64,000 bases of DNA from Paramecium sonneborni (Eukaryota; Ciliophora; Oligohymenophorea; Peniculida; Parameciidae). Below, piece by piece: positions 32,815 through 45,564 of the stretch (its first letter is position 1; every line of letters begins with the position of its first letter). The stretch spans positions 65,761 through 129,760 of the forward strand of contig CAJJDN010000053.1 in assembly GCA_905182985.1 (NCBI GenBank). Direction: 5' to 3'. Both the position numbers and the translations under genes were made by a program. Below the pieces are notes generated by a model, which made no database searches, had not been told where the DNA came from, and worked only from the letters and a program-made list of their open reading frames with translations.

Positions 32815-35800
32815 ATGAAAACTCGCGGGTAGAAATCAGAACCTAAATATGCATATCAATATAAAAAAGATTAAATATTAGGACAGAGTGAGAAAGGCAA
32901 ACCTCTTTTTTATAAGGTAGTAGAAGACATGAAAACAAATGATCATAGATCTTAATTGAGAGTAGTTAAATTGGAATAATAAGAAAAGTTAAAGGATGGC
33001 AAAGTAGTTTATAAAGAGGCTGATGAACTTTTAATATCTGTAAAAGAGCGCACGTAAAAAAAAATATAATTTAAGTAAAGTAGTTGATGATGTGGAAGTA
33101 AAATAAACCAAACCAAATCCAAGAAGTAAGACAGCTGTTACATTTTTTACTTTTCCTTAAGATACTCTTTAAGAAATAGCAAAAAGTGTGAAATAAGTTC
33201 CCGCCAATACAAAACAATAAAAAAAATAAGTAAGTTCAGAGAGTGAGGATGAAGAAGAAGAACCACCAAAAAAATACTCAATCAAGAAAGGTTAAAAATA
33301 ACAAGTAGAAGGATAGCATGAAATAAATAAAGTGAAAAGTAAGAAACAAAAACAATAAGAAAAAGAAAAAGAGGAAAGTGATGAGGAAGAGGAAGAGGAA
33401 GAAGAAGAAGAGGAAGAATAGGAGGAGAAAGAAAAAGAAGTAGTAGTAAAACCATCTAAAAAAGGATCTGTTTAAAAATAAAATAAAAGTTAAGTTGAGA
33501 ATGTTTAAAAGCAGAAAGAAGTGAAAGTTTAAAAGAAAGGCGGGAGAAAATAAAAAAAAGAAGATACAGAAGAAAGTGAATAAGATGAAGAAGAAGATGA
33601 ACCAGAAGTAGTTTAAAAAGTTTCAAAGAAATAAATTAAAAATACACCTGCTCCAAAATAATAATCTCAAAAAGTTTTGGATACATCTTAAATATTAAAA
33701 GAAACAAAATTAAGAGGTAGATCAAAGAAATAAAAATAAGAGGAAGATGATGAAGAAGAAGAAGAGCAAGCAGAAGTAGATCAATCTATTTCATAATCTG
33801 TGTCTTAATCATTTTCTGTGGACAGTAAACAAAAGAAAGGAGGTAAAACTAATTCAACAAGGAAATCAAAATCTTAACCTTCTTAAACAAATAAATTTAT
33901 AAAGGGGAAAGTTAATCCAAATTATAAAGATCTAAGAAATATAAGTGATTAATTTGAAGGAGGAAATTCAAAATTTCATGATTATACTAGTGTAATTATG
34001 AATAATAAAGAATTGATTAGAGCTGCAAAAACAGGAAATAAAAAACTATTATAGGATATATTTACAAATTCTTAGAAGATTAGTAATTTATTTTAGAGAT
34101 GGGGTCCAGAAAATGAAATAAATGCTATAGAATTAATATTCTAAAGATAAGATAAAGCAATGCTTTTATAATTTATCAAAGCTATTGGTAAATTAAAATT
34201 AGGAGTGACTCCAAGATGTTCTTTAAAAGAAATAACAACAGGTTTTAATGATAAATATGCATATGGAGTTAGAACTAGAAAGGTTACATTAAGTAGGGGA
34301 GGAAGGGAAGGAAATAATGCTTTTGTATATGATTTAAATTAGGAGGAAATTTTAAGTCGTTATTAGATTGAGAGATTGATGAGAATTGAATCTGAACCAG
34401 AATTCTTTGGATTGATGATGGCATAATTAGGAAATGAATATTAATATTATGAAGTGATAGCAATGGCAGTAAGATGTGGTAATTGGAGAACAGCAGGATA
34501 TTTAGTGTAAAAAGCAATGGAGAAAGGACATATGTATGGATATAATTAAGTACATGTTGATGTATTAAATTATACAAATGCTTCTCGTATTGGAAATATT
34601 AAGAAACCATCAGCAACAAAAAAGACTGTTGGTATGTATTTGATAACACCAATACATTGTGCTGCAATTAATCCTAATCATGGTTGTTTATAAAAATTAC
34701 TTGAAATTTCACAAGAATTTAATATTTTAGATGAAATTCATAGAAAGCCTGTTCATTATGCTGCTGTTTCTTAAACAAATGATTGTTTAAAGTATTTATT
34801 AGAGAATGGTATTGATGCTAGAGAAGGAGATAGATTAAAAAATACTCCATTGATGCTTGCTGCTTAATATGGAAGAACACATAATGTTGAACTTTTGGCT
34901 TCAAATAATATAGATGGTAAAAATAAAGAAGGAAATGCAGCAATACATTTAGCATGTTTTGGAGGTCATTTAGAAACAGTAAAAGCTCTCTTAAAACATG
35001 GAGCATAAATTAATTAACCAGGTTAATTAAGAATGACTCCATTAATTATTGCAAGTGCCTATGGACATTATGATTTAGCCAAGTATTTAATTGAATAAGG
35101 AGCTAAAGTTTTAAGTAAAGATAAATTTGGAAGAAGTTCATGTGCAATGGCAGCTAGAAATGGTAATGTTAAAATTTTATCACTTCTTCTTTATCATGGA
35201 GCAGAATATAATATGCCAGATTCATCCAAAAATACACCTCTTCATTATGCTGCTGCTTATGGATTCCCTGAATGTATTGAAGAATTAATGATTGCTGGAG
35301 CAGATTAAAATCTACCTAATTCTTGGAAATTAACTCCTTTATCTGTAGCTTTATAAAAAAATCATTTAGGTGTTGTTAAAACACTCTTAAATTATCCAAG
35401 TACTGATGTTAATTGTAAAGATGATGAAGGAAGAACTTTAATTTCATCTAGTCTAAGTAGATTTACTGCTGATTCTTTTGAGTATATGAAATATTTGATT
35501 CTTGAAAAAAATGCAGATGTTAAAATTGCTGATTTATAAGATAAAACACCATTACATTATGCTGTATTGATTTCTAGAAAAAATGTTAAATAATATTACT
35601 AAAAATGGAATGAAATGATGAAAGCAGAAAAAAGAGATATTAAAAATAATTATGAAACACTTGTATCAGATTTAATTGAACTATTAATCAATGCTGGTGC
35701 AGATATTAATGTTCCAGATACAAATGGATAAACTCCATTTATCTAAGCATTAATGAGCTAGAATTTCAAAACGGCTGAATAACTTATGAAATTAGCAGTA

Positions 35801-38800
35801 CCTAAATTTGATTATATTGATAACAAAGATAAAAATATTTTGCATAAATTAATAGAATGTAAACTATTCTTAAATCCAAAGGGAAATAGTATTTTAGAAA
35901 ATGTTATAAAAACTGTTGATTAATCATACATTAATTAATACGATGAAAATGGATGGAATCCATTATTATATTTGATATCAGAATATACAAAATCTGCAGA
36001 ACAATAACATGATCGAATTTATAATAAGAAGATATAGCAATTATTAATTAAATTATTTGAATAAAAGGTATCAGAATTACCTCCTGAAAAAGATTAAATA
36101 GATGAAGAGAAGAAATAAGATGAAATGGAAGAATAAGAATAAGAAAGAGATATGAGTAAAGTAGTAGATGAAGATGAAGGTAGTTATATAAGTGAAGAGG
36201 AAGAGGAAGATGAAGATGAAGAAGAAGAAATTTAATATAAAAGAAAAAAAACAGCATTTAAAAATCCTTAAATAATTTATAACCCAACATAATCCAAAAT
36301 AATTACAGGAATGACTACTGGAATCAAAACTTCTAAAATACATTCACAATTCTCTCAAAAAAATCATTAATTCTAAACTTAAGTTATAGATGGAGGAAAT
36401 GTATATAATCAAAGAACATTTTATTACAATAGCAAACCAATTATTGTTCATTTAAATAAAGAGTAAGTTGATTAATTAAAATAAGAAGCACTCTAAGCTT
36501 CTTTTCTAATATAAGAAACAGTTTTAAAACTATTTTAATAATTAATAAATTTAGGAGCTAAATCAAATAGTGTAGTTATAAAAAGAAAGAAGTTTAGATA
36601 ACCAGATGAATCATAATAAGATTAGTAAGATAATAAAGAAGATCCATATATAAGTGAAGGTAATTATACGATAGCTCATTTTGTATTTAAAACTTTCCAT
36701 AGTGTATCTTTCCTTCAAGGATTATAAAGAATATCCAATATTTCATTAAAGGAGACAACACATAATAATACAAGTCCTATTCATTTATTTGCTGCTACTT
36801 GCAATAAATATTAAATATGTGGAAGAGAATAAGAAACTAGTGAGACATTTTTAAAATATGTTCTAAATCATATAGATATATAAGTTAAGGATTCAAATTT
36901 AGATACACCTACAAGTATTATGGCATTGCGTTATTATGAAGATTTGAGTTGGTTTGTTGAATCTTTATTAGGAATGGGTGGATGCATAGATAATTTAAAT
37001 AAAAATAATGAAGTTCCACTTTAGAAATGGGTTAAAGCAAATAATATAAAAATAGTTGAGTTATTTTTAACTAAATTTAAGGCAGATCCAAATTATAGAG
37101 ATAAACATAAAAGGACTTCATTACATCATGCTATAAACTCTTCTAATTCTTAAGCAGATGCTAGTTTTGAAATGGAACATCTTCTAATAATGAATGGAGC
37201 AAATACAGGAGCTATTGATGTTTTATAAAGAACTCCTCTGTTCTATTCTTTCACAAAGTTTGGAAAATAAAATGATTTTTCTGAAATTGATCCTTTTGAA
37301 ACAGTTTCATCAATATTAGCAGATAAAAATTGCACTGTTAATTGTTTAGATATGTATAAAAGGTCTCCTTTACATTATGCTGCATTAAGAGGCAGTGTAA
37401 TATCNAGATGAAGAAGAAGAAATTTAATATAAAAGAAAAAAAACAGCATTTAAAAATCCTTAAATAATTTATAACCCAACATAATCCAAAATAATTACAG
37501 GAATGACTACTGGAATCAAAACTTCTAAAATACATTCACAATTCTCTCAAAAAAATCATTAATTCTAAACTTAAGTTATAGATGGAGGAAATGTATATAA
37601 TCAAAGAACATTTTATTACAATAGCAAACCAATTATTGTTCATTTAAATAAAGAGTAAGTTGATTAATTAAAATAAGAAGCACTCTAAGCTTCTTTTCTA
37701 ATATAAGAAACAGTTTTAAAACTATTTTAATAATTAATAAATTTAGGAGCTAAATCAAATAGTGTAGTTATAAAAAGAAAGAAGTTTAGATAACCAGATG
37801 AATCATAATAAGATTAGTAAGATAATAAAGAAGATCCATATATAAGTGAAGGTAATTATACGATAGCTCATTTTGTATTTAAAACTTTCCATAGTGTATC
37901 TTTCCTTCAAGGATTATAAAGAATATCCAATATTTCATTAAAGGAGACAACACATAATAATACAAGTCCTATTCATTTATTTGCTGCTACTTGCAATAAA
38001 TATTAAATATGTGGAAGAGAATAAGAAACTAGTGAGACATTTTTAAAATATGTTCTAAATCATATAGATATATAAGTTAAGGATTCAAATTTAGATACAC
38101 CTACAAGTATTATGGCATTGCGTTATTATGAAGATTTGAGTTGGTTTGTTGAATCTTTATTAGGAATGGGTGGATGCATAGATAATTTAAATAAAAATAA
38201 TGAAGTTCCACTTTAGAAATGGGTTAAAGCAAATAATATAAAAATAGTTGAGTTATTTTTAACTAAATTTAAGGCAGATCCAAATTATAGAGATAAACAT
38301 AAAAGGACTTCATTACATCATGCTATAAACTCTTCTAATTCTTAAGCAGATGCTAGTTTTGAAATGGAACATCTTCTAATAATGAATGGAGCAAATACAG
38401 GAGCTATTGATGTTTTATAAAGAACTCCTCTGTTCTATTCTTTCACAAAGTTTGGAAAATAAAATGATTTTTCTGAAATTGATCCTTTTGAAACAGTTTC
38501 ATCAATATTAGCAGATAAAAATTGCACTGTTAATTGTTTAGATATGTATAAAAGGTCTCCTTTACATTATGCTGCATTAAGAGGCAGTGTAATATCTGGT
38601 AGATATATGATAAAAATGAATGCTGTTGTAGATGATATTGATAAATATGGGAATACACCTTTGGGTTTGGCATTTATAAGTGGTCATTCTAATTTTTGTA
38701 CAATGCTTATAGATAATAAAGCTAATGTGAATAGAGATGCTATAGTAATTGATAAAGAGAAAGTAAAGTAAGAAGAGAAATAATAGAGGTAAGAAAGAAG

Positions 38801-41779
38801 AGAGAAAGGTGAAGAAGTTGAAACAGAAGATGAAGGAGAATCAAATCCAATAGAAACTGAAAATAATGTTCATTCGGGTGGTTTATTTGGTGGAGCTAGA
38901 GTTGCAGTATTTCCTGCAAAAGTAGCTACAAGAAATATTTTTGGATAGAATAATTAATTAAATTAATTGACTTAACCTACAAAATTCCCACCTGGAAAAT
39001 ATTCATATTTTAAATTAGCAATAAAATAAGGTTGGTAAGGTGTTGCTTATTTATTGATTACTGATGGGTATGATTTATAAAGAGCAATTGAAGATGCTAT
39101 GATGGAAGATTAATTTAAATTAGTTCGAACACTACTCTTAAAAGTTAAGGAGGATTCAGTTGTTCAAAAATACAATCTAAATCATTAAAATCTTTTTCAC
39201 ATTTTTGCAATCAAAGGAAGAAATTGTGGGTAAGATATGGCTATTTTAATTGCTGAAGAATTATCTAGAAGAGGAGTAGACAAGAATTCTATTGATTATT
39301 AAATGAATACTCCATTACATTATGCATGTAAACATGATTTCATTTAAATGATTAAATACTTTTTACATAGAAATAGTGATCCTAATGTTTTTAATTCTGA
39401 TAAAAATACCCCATTTTCTATAAGATTATAAAGTAATTACAAAGTTTTAGCTGACCCTATAGAATTAGGATTATGGACTAGTAGTAAGGTAAATTTAAAT
39501 GTGAAATTTAAAGTCAATAAAAAAGATTATTGTTTGACTCCTTTATTATATTTAATCTAAGAATATCATGTTGAAGATGAAATTCTACTTACTAAATTTA
39601 CTGATGCAGGTTGTGATATCAATGAGAAAACAGAAAAAGGAGACACTTCTTTGATTCTTGCAATAAAGAATAATTCTTTAAAATTAGTTAATTTCATTCT
39701 ACATCATCCTAATTTTAGAAAAGAATCTCATCTCTAAGATTTAAGTTAAAAGTCTCCCATTCATCATGTAGTTTAGCCATTAGAATTTGGATCTTATGAA
39801 AATACAGAGATGTTAGAAGCCTTGTCTAAAGTTTTTGATGTGAATATGATAGATAATAATGGAAAGACTCCTTTAGACTATGCAGTTGATTAAGATTCTG
39901 GTGTTATGGCTGCAGTTTTAAAAAATCTTTAAGCTGTCTAAAAATTAATAACTAAATAACCTAGACTTCCAACCAGTGTAATCTCTTAAGCTTAATGGGT
40001 TGAATAGGAATTAGATGTTGAAGCTGATGCCTAAAAGTTTTTAGATTAACATGGAGAATAATTAGAAGATAAAAAGTAAGATTATAAAAATTAAGTTGAT
40101 ACTTTTGCTGTTCTTACTGGAAAACTTGAAGTCTTAATAGATAAAGATATTGGTCCCTATTCTCTATTAATGACTAAAGTTGATATTGGAAATGGACAAT
40201 ATTCAGAAAATGTATTTTATAAAATGTAAGTCTTACATGAAATCAATCGAAATGTTTTTATTCTATTTACTAGATGGGGTAGAATAGGAACTGGAGGATA
40301 ACATTAATAAACTCCGTTTGAAAGTTCAGAAGAAGCTATTAAAGAATTTAATAAAATCTTCTCAAATAAATCAGGTGGTAATGATTGGAGAAAAATTAAA
40401 AAAGGAGAAGAAGAGTTTGTTAAAAAACCTGGAAAATATTATTTAATGAATATCAAATAATAGAAAAATTTTAAATCTTTAATGACACCTTTTGATTTCA
40501 GTAAAAAATCTCCATATCCTCCATGTAATTTAGATAATACTATCAAGAGATTTATTTTATAATTTATCTAAGTTAAATTATATTAAAAGGATTTATAATA
40601 ATTCCATGTAGATATGGACTTTTTACCAATAGAAAGACTTGATAGAAAATAATTAGAAGTTGCTAAAGCTATTCTTAATGAATTAACAGATAGTGTTGAA
40701 GAATTAAAATAACTTAGATAGAAAGGAGATTTAGATATTAAAAAAATATCTAATATTTCATCCGAAATTGAAGATAAATCTAGTAGATTTTATGAATTAA
40801 TACCCTTGATTGAATTAAGAACAGAACCTTTACCTCCATTAGATTCTATTGAAGCCATAAATTAAAAATTATTGCTCATTGAAACTTTACTTAATTTCGA
40901 AATCACATCAAAGATTTTATTAGGAGCTCATTTAATGAAATAATCCTTAAATCCACTTAATTATTGTTTCAATGCTTTAAATGTAAGAGTCATTACACTT
41001 CCTCGAGAACATCCAGAATTTAAATTGATTGATCAATATATAAATCAATCATCATCACCAAAAATATCTAACATTTTTGCCATTGAAAGAAGAGGAGAAA
41101 CTGAAAGATTTGAAATCAATAAATAATACAATAGGTTATTACTCTGGCATGGTTCTAAAATATCTAACTTTATGGGTATTTTGGCTTAAGGACTTAAAGG
41201 TAAAATAATTAGATTATTTTTTTAGTTGCACCACCTTGGGCTCTTAATACAGGAGCCATGTTTGGTAAAGGAATCTATTTTGCTGATATGTTCTAAAAGT
41301 CATATGCTTATACTGATGATTGGTCACTTCATTATAATTCTTATAATGGTCTCTTTTAGTAAGGAGGACATTGGAATAGACAATAATAAGTAGTTAAAGA
41401 TGAACAAGAAGAAATTCAAAGATATAGATATATGTTGCTTTGTGAGGTTGCAGTTGGCAAATCTTAAGAACTTTACTAAGCAGATTTTGTATAAAATTTA
41501 CCAAGTATTTATTATAAATTATTATTAGAACAATATTAATCAGTTAAGGGATGTGGTAGAAGGGGACCTGATTATAAATAATCTGTTATTCTATCAAATG
41601 GATGCAAAGTTCCTGTTGGTTAATGTATAGAATATCCAGATCCTAAAAAGAAGGATAAGGATGGTAACCCAATTTAATACTATTTACAACACAATGAATA
41701 TATAGTTTATGATGAAACCAAGGTTAAATTTAGATATATGGTCTAATTGGATACAAAAGATACAATCGATGAATACTGA
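32815..41779 (+). CDS. Giant ankyrin-repeat poly(ADP-ribose) polymerase (WGR plus PARP catalytic), broken by an assembly duplication
   Basis: PARPs attach ADP-ribose from NAD+ to proteins in DNA repair and signalling. After two introns (33054-33075, 41200-41225) and removal of the 1192-bp duplicate, the coding length is 7725 nt, exactly 2575 codons; without removal it is out of frame. The order is: a highly charged Lys/Glu/Gln N-terminus (~1-370); ~1800 residues rich in ankyrin repeats (KNTPLMLAAQYGR, NTPLHYAAAYGFPECIEEL, MNTPLHYACKHDFIQMIKYF); a WGR domain (FTRWGRIGTGGQHQQTPFES); the helical PARP regulatory domain; and the ADP-ribosyl-transferase fold with HGSKISNFMGILAQGLK, NTGAMFGKGIYFADMFQKSY and NEYIVYDETKVKFRYMVQ. 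The His-Tyr-Glu triad typical of polymer-forming PARPs is present. The WGR suggests DNA-strand-break activation. Confidence 0.93.
36214..38596 (+). repeat. Perfect 1191-bp direct duplication around one N (probable assembly artefact)
   Basis: Copy 1 is 36214-37404 and copy 2 is 37406-38596, offset 1192. Both start AGATGAAGAAGAAGAAATTT and end GGCAGTGTAATATC. Every stretch I compared is identical, including synonymous sites. Only copy 2 continues into the following ankyrin repeats. The PARP frame is restored only when one copy plus the N is removed. Confidence 0.93.
37405..37405. other. Unresolved base (N), contig junction
   Basis: The only N in the window, exactly between the two duplicated blocks. 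It marks where two overlapping contigs were probably abutted instead of merged. Confidence 0.9.
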
Positions 41780-41911
41780 GTTTTCTAATTTCCAAAACAT
41801 TAAAATAAATATTTATTTAAAAAAGAAAGAATTCGATTGAAGAATATTGAAATAGATCGACAAGTTTACTTTTTTTATTTAGATCAATAAATAAAAAAAG
41901 TTTGTTCATAT

Positions 41912-44495
41912 TCAGATTCTCCTGTTAGGAATTAATGCTTTCAACATACCATCTTATTCTTTTCTTTATTTTTTGCTCACCTTTTAAGTTAATTGAAGCA
42001 ATGAAGGATCAGCGTTGTCTATAATTATAATATAATCGATACCTGGTTCATATTTCAAGCAGAAGCATACTTTCTTAGCGTTAGGACTATCAGAAGGTGA
42101 TCCTCCATGAGCCAATTGACTCAAATATTATCCTAAAGCACACATAATATCTGCAGCATTGGTTGCAGTAATTTCAACAGTTTCTTAACATCTATAGATT
42201 TTAAAATAGTAAATACTTTTCTTCTTATTCTTCTGGTTAGTCTGGAGTTTCTTCAGTATCTTCTCCTGGAGTTTCTTCTCCACCTTCTTCTCCTACATCA
42301 TCTTCTCCTCCTTCTTCACCACCTTCTTCACCATCTTCAGGTATTCCTGGAACAGTAGAAGTTCCATTTTTGCTCTTAGGAATATCACCTGGTACCCATC
42401 CTTCTTCTTCTTCTCCTGCAGCTTCTTCACCTTCAGGAACTTCTGCTTCTTCACCTTCAGGAACCTCTGGAGTACCTTCTTCTCCTTACTCTCCAGCTTC
42501 TTCTCCTGTTTCTCCAGCTACTTCTCCTTCCTCTCCAGCTTCCTCTCCTTGAGGTTAAGGTTCAGGTTCAGAAGTACCTTCTTCTCCTCCTTCTTCACCA
42601 CCTTCTTCACCATCTTCAGGTATACCAGGAATAGTAGAAGTTCCATTTTTATTCTTAGGAATATCACCTGGTACCCATCCTTCTTCTTCTTCTCCTGCAG
42701 CTTCTTCACCTGGAGTAGTTTCCTCTCCAGCTGGAACACCTTCTTCTCCTGGTGTTCCTTCTTCACCTGCTGGTGTTCCTTCTTCACCTGCTGGTGTTCC
42801 TTCTTCTCCAGCTGGTGTGCCTTCTTCTCCTGCTGGTGTACCTTCTTCAGTAACTCCTTCCTCCTCTGGTTATGGTCCGTCTTCAGGACTAAATTCTTCT
42901 TCTGGTGATGATCCTTCTTCTTCTCCTTCATCTTCTGGAAGTTCTCCTGGTCCTGAAGTATTATTTCTTTCACCTCCTCCAAGTGATTCTTCTTCTTCTT
43001 CAGCGGCTGGTTCATGAAGTTCTTCTTCAGCAGAAGGTGTTGTAGTTTCTCCTTCTTCTTCAGCAGCAGGTTCTTCTCCTTCCTCAGCAGGTGGTGTAGT
43101 TTCACCTTCTTCTGGTTCTGGTGTTTAACCCTCTTCTTCTGGTCCTGGTGGTGTAGTTTCACCTTCTTCTTCACCTGGTACTGGTGGTGTAGTTTCACCT
43201 TCCTCTTCACCTGGTACTGGAGGTGTTGTTTCACCGCCTTCTTCTTCTGGTCCTGGAGGAGTTGTTTCACCACCTTCTTCTTCACCTGGTCCTGGAGGAG
43301 TTGTTTCACCACCCTCTTCTTCACCTGGTCCTGGTGGTGTTGTTTCACCACCTTCTTCAGTTTCAACTTCTTCAGCTGTTTCTTCAACTTCTCCTTCATC
43401 TTATCCAGGATCTGGTACTGGATCATCAGTTGGAGTTTCAGGATCAGATGGTTTTGTTGGATCAACTGGTTTTGCTGGATCAACTGGTGTTTCTGGTTTT
43501 TCACATTTTTCATCAGATCCTCCCATAGGAATATCAATAGTTTGTCCTCCTCCACATCCTCCTTATATAATATGTAATTCTTTGATTTATCCTTTGATTT
43601 TAATGACTGTAACTGGATTTTAATGGCATTATTAATTAATGCTAGATAATTATCTTATAAGGAAGGTAGCCAATTTAAGAAGAGCATCACAACATTCACT
43701 TCTTTCTGATTCATTATCACTGCTTAATCTCTCTAATTATCTTTCAATTTCATCGCAGTGTGCTTATCCAATTTTGCTTGCTGTTTATGGAAGAACTAAT
43801 GACTTTATTTTCTTTGTCACAACTTAATTTATTTATTTCAACTATTATGGAGCAATCTCTAGACATAAAATATACTTATTTACTCTTCTTTTATGTTTAT
43901 TTCTTAACTTAAAGTAAGATCACTTCCAATTGTTTTAAAGTGTTAATATCTTTTTAGATATCATCCTTGTGATCAATGATGTCGGCCCATGACTCGAGAT
44001 TTTGTTCCAATTACACAAACTATTGCTAAGACGTGTTCTAACAATTAACATCCCCTAGATTGAGGTTGCTAATCTCATTTAATGACATTGACAAGAGTGT
44101 GCCTTCAGCTTCAAAAGCTTGACATAAATTTAAGAGGTACCTTAGGTCACTGTCAATGCACAGACTAACAAGACTATGAACTTGACTTATACCATTATTA
44201 ATAATGAAATCGTTTTACTCCTTTATTTTTTTTAGACACAGAAACGGATAGTGTTCTCAATAAAATTTACAAAAAAATTTAATAACAAACAATCCAATCC
44301 TCATCAACCTTTGGTTGAATAATTAAGTGTCTTATTTCATGTGATATAATCAAACTTTTAAGACTTCAACCTTCATTAACCTGGATCATTCTAATTTGAA
44401 ACATCTAGAATCTTGCAAAAAGAATCAATTAAAACATTGCCATAATATTATTGGACAATTTATAAATCCTATAACGCAAGTTCTATATTGATCAT
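41912..44495 (-). CDS. Extremely acidic Pro/Glu/Gly repeat protein with conserved-looking ends, 5' part uncertain
   Basis: A coiled-coil-like N-terminal part (YLLNLCQAFEAEGTLLSMSL, NLESWADIIDHKDDIQKDIN, then CDEIERQLERLSSDNESERS) leads through a Cys/Gly motif (IIQGGCGGGQTIDIPMGG) into ~400 residues of Glu/Gly/Pro/Thr repeats, and ends with an ordered ~90-residue domain (ETVEITATNAADIMCALGQ, KKVCFCLKYEPGIDYIIIID). Introns of 25 nt (cut before the final domain), 34 nt and 19 nt are well supported by frame. Before about 44380 the frame shifts again: a likely start at 44495 (MINIELALQDLQIVQQYYGN) cannot be joined to SLIISHEIRHLIIQ without covering a TGA. So the 5' junction is open. Function unknown; the composition would make it a long, flexible polyanion. 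Confidence 0.7.
42240..43400 (-). repeat. Acidic repeat array inside the gene
   Basis: Three repeat types follow one another. A ~130-bp unit coding GWVPGDIPK-KNGTST-PGIPEDGEEGG occurs at about 42301-42430 and again at 42581-42710. About four 21-bp units code GTPAGEE near 42740-42850. About six 30-39-bp units code GGETTPPGPGEEE at about 43130-43350. The plus strand shows TTCTTC/TCCACC-type low complexity. Confidence 0.85.
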
Positions 44496-44640
44496 TTTTA
44501 AATAAAGTTCTTCTTAAATTTTTATTGATATTTGCTTTTAAAGAAAGCTGCATATCACTCTTCTTTTACATCATCTGACCTACAATTATTTGATATAATA
44601 TTTTGCAAATTAATAATAATTCAAATACAAATTTAGCTAA

Positions 44641-44838
44641 TCATGATTATTTTGTTTTTTATTAATCTGTTGACGTGTCTGAAATTTTTGAACCATTTTC
44701 TTAAATATTATTTTTGTTATCTGATGATTTAGGCTAAGCTTAAATCAATCCAATTTTTATGAAGAAAGGCTTTATGAAATCGAATAAAACTACTAATATT
44801 CCTGCCAATGGTAATAACAAACAAGGAATACAAACCAT
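44641..44838 (-). CDS. C18orf32-like (UPF0729) micro-protein
   Basis: A 65-aa single-exon frame starting MVCIPCLLLPLAGILVVLFD followed by FIKPFF. This matches the hallmark of the UPF0729/C18orf32 family: MVCIPC, a single hydrophobic segment, then an F-x-x-P motif. The rest is polar and variable (SSDNKNNIQENGSKISDTST), as in the family. Human C18orf32 is an ER and lipid-droplet protein; a similar membrane role is inferred. The tandem Cys in the first six residues may be acylated. Confidence 0.8.
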
Positions 44839-44881
44839 ATATTTTTTATATTTTATTTAATAGTAAATTTTAAATAAATTA

Positions 44882-45196
44882 TCATCGAAATGAAGAATTT
44901 CCTATTTTTCTTAAGGCCTAAAATTTTCGAAGGAGGATTTTAGTCTTAATCCTTTAAGTATAATCAGGGCTTACAAAGGGTTTTAAAGAGATTATAGGCA
45001 TTTGATTTTTTTGATTACGCTATCCAAATTTTCTGAAGATGTAAGGAGTTTCTTCAATATCTGTCATTCCTACAGTAACACGACTCAATTAGAGGGAAGG
45101 TAATTAAGAGGGAAATCTTCTTTTTGTATTTTAATCTTCTTGATTTAGCTCTATAAATTTGAGTAAGTCATTCTCAAATCTCTTAACTCTTCTCAT
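44882..45196 (-). CDS. Hypothetical basic protein, 104 aa
   Basis: Single frame from ATG 45196-45194 to TGA 44882-44884. It starts MRRVKRFENDLLKFIELNQE, then KRRFPSQLPSLQLSRVTVGM, IEETPYIFRKFGQRNQ and ends LLRKFQALRKIGNSSFR. It is Arg/Lys-rich with an amphipathic first helix. The antisense frame is also open but contains an in-frame TGA, so the minus strand is preferred. No family known. The stop is 43 bp from the UPF0729 start. Confidence 0.65.
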
Positions 45197-45564
45197 ATAA
45201 TTTTATTTATGAAATACAATTATTAGATCATTTAGGAATCAATAGATGACATTAAATTTAATGAACTGTATACAGTACTATAAAAATAATACCAGTTGAT
45301 GTAAAAAGAGGTTCCATATTTTTGACTTATTTTAAACATGTAAATTACTTTCATATTTCAATAATAATAATAAACTTTTAAGATAAACTTATCACATTAT
45401 TTAGAAAGGGTAAATCTCTAAAGAATTCATCACAATCATATATTTTTAATCAAATTTATCTATAAATTTTATTTTGACAATTTCATTGGTAAAACTTTAA
45501 TTACAAATACAACATAAATAATTTTTTATCAATCAAAATGACTATAAAAATATAATTTAATAAA
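45197..45564. other. AT-rich spacer, nothing recognised
   Basis: Low-complexity A/T sequence between two divergent small genes. No peptide or RNA recognised. Confidence 0.4.

Noticed and set aside
42518..43577. Long standard-code frames of Lys/Gln or Phe/Ser/Trp composition on both strands
   Set aside because: They are off-frame readings of the TTC/GAA-type acidic repeat; only the minus frame coding Glu/Gly/Pro joins ordered domains at both ends.
44893..45150. Plus-strand frame MKNFLFFLRPKIFEGG... with an internal TGA
   Set aside because: First considered as a gene with readthrough; the minus strand gives an uninterrupted 104-aa frame, which is simpler.
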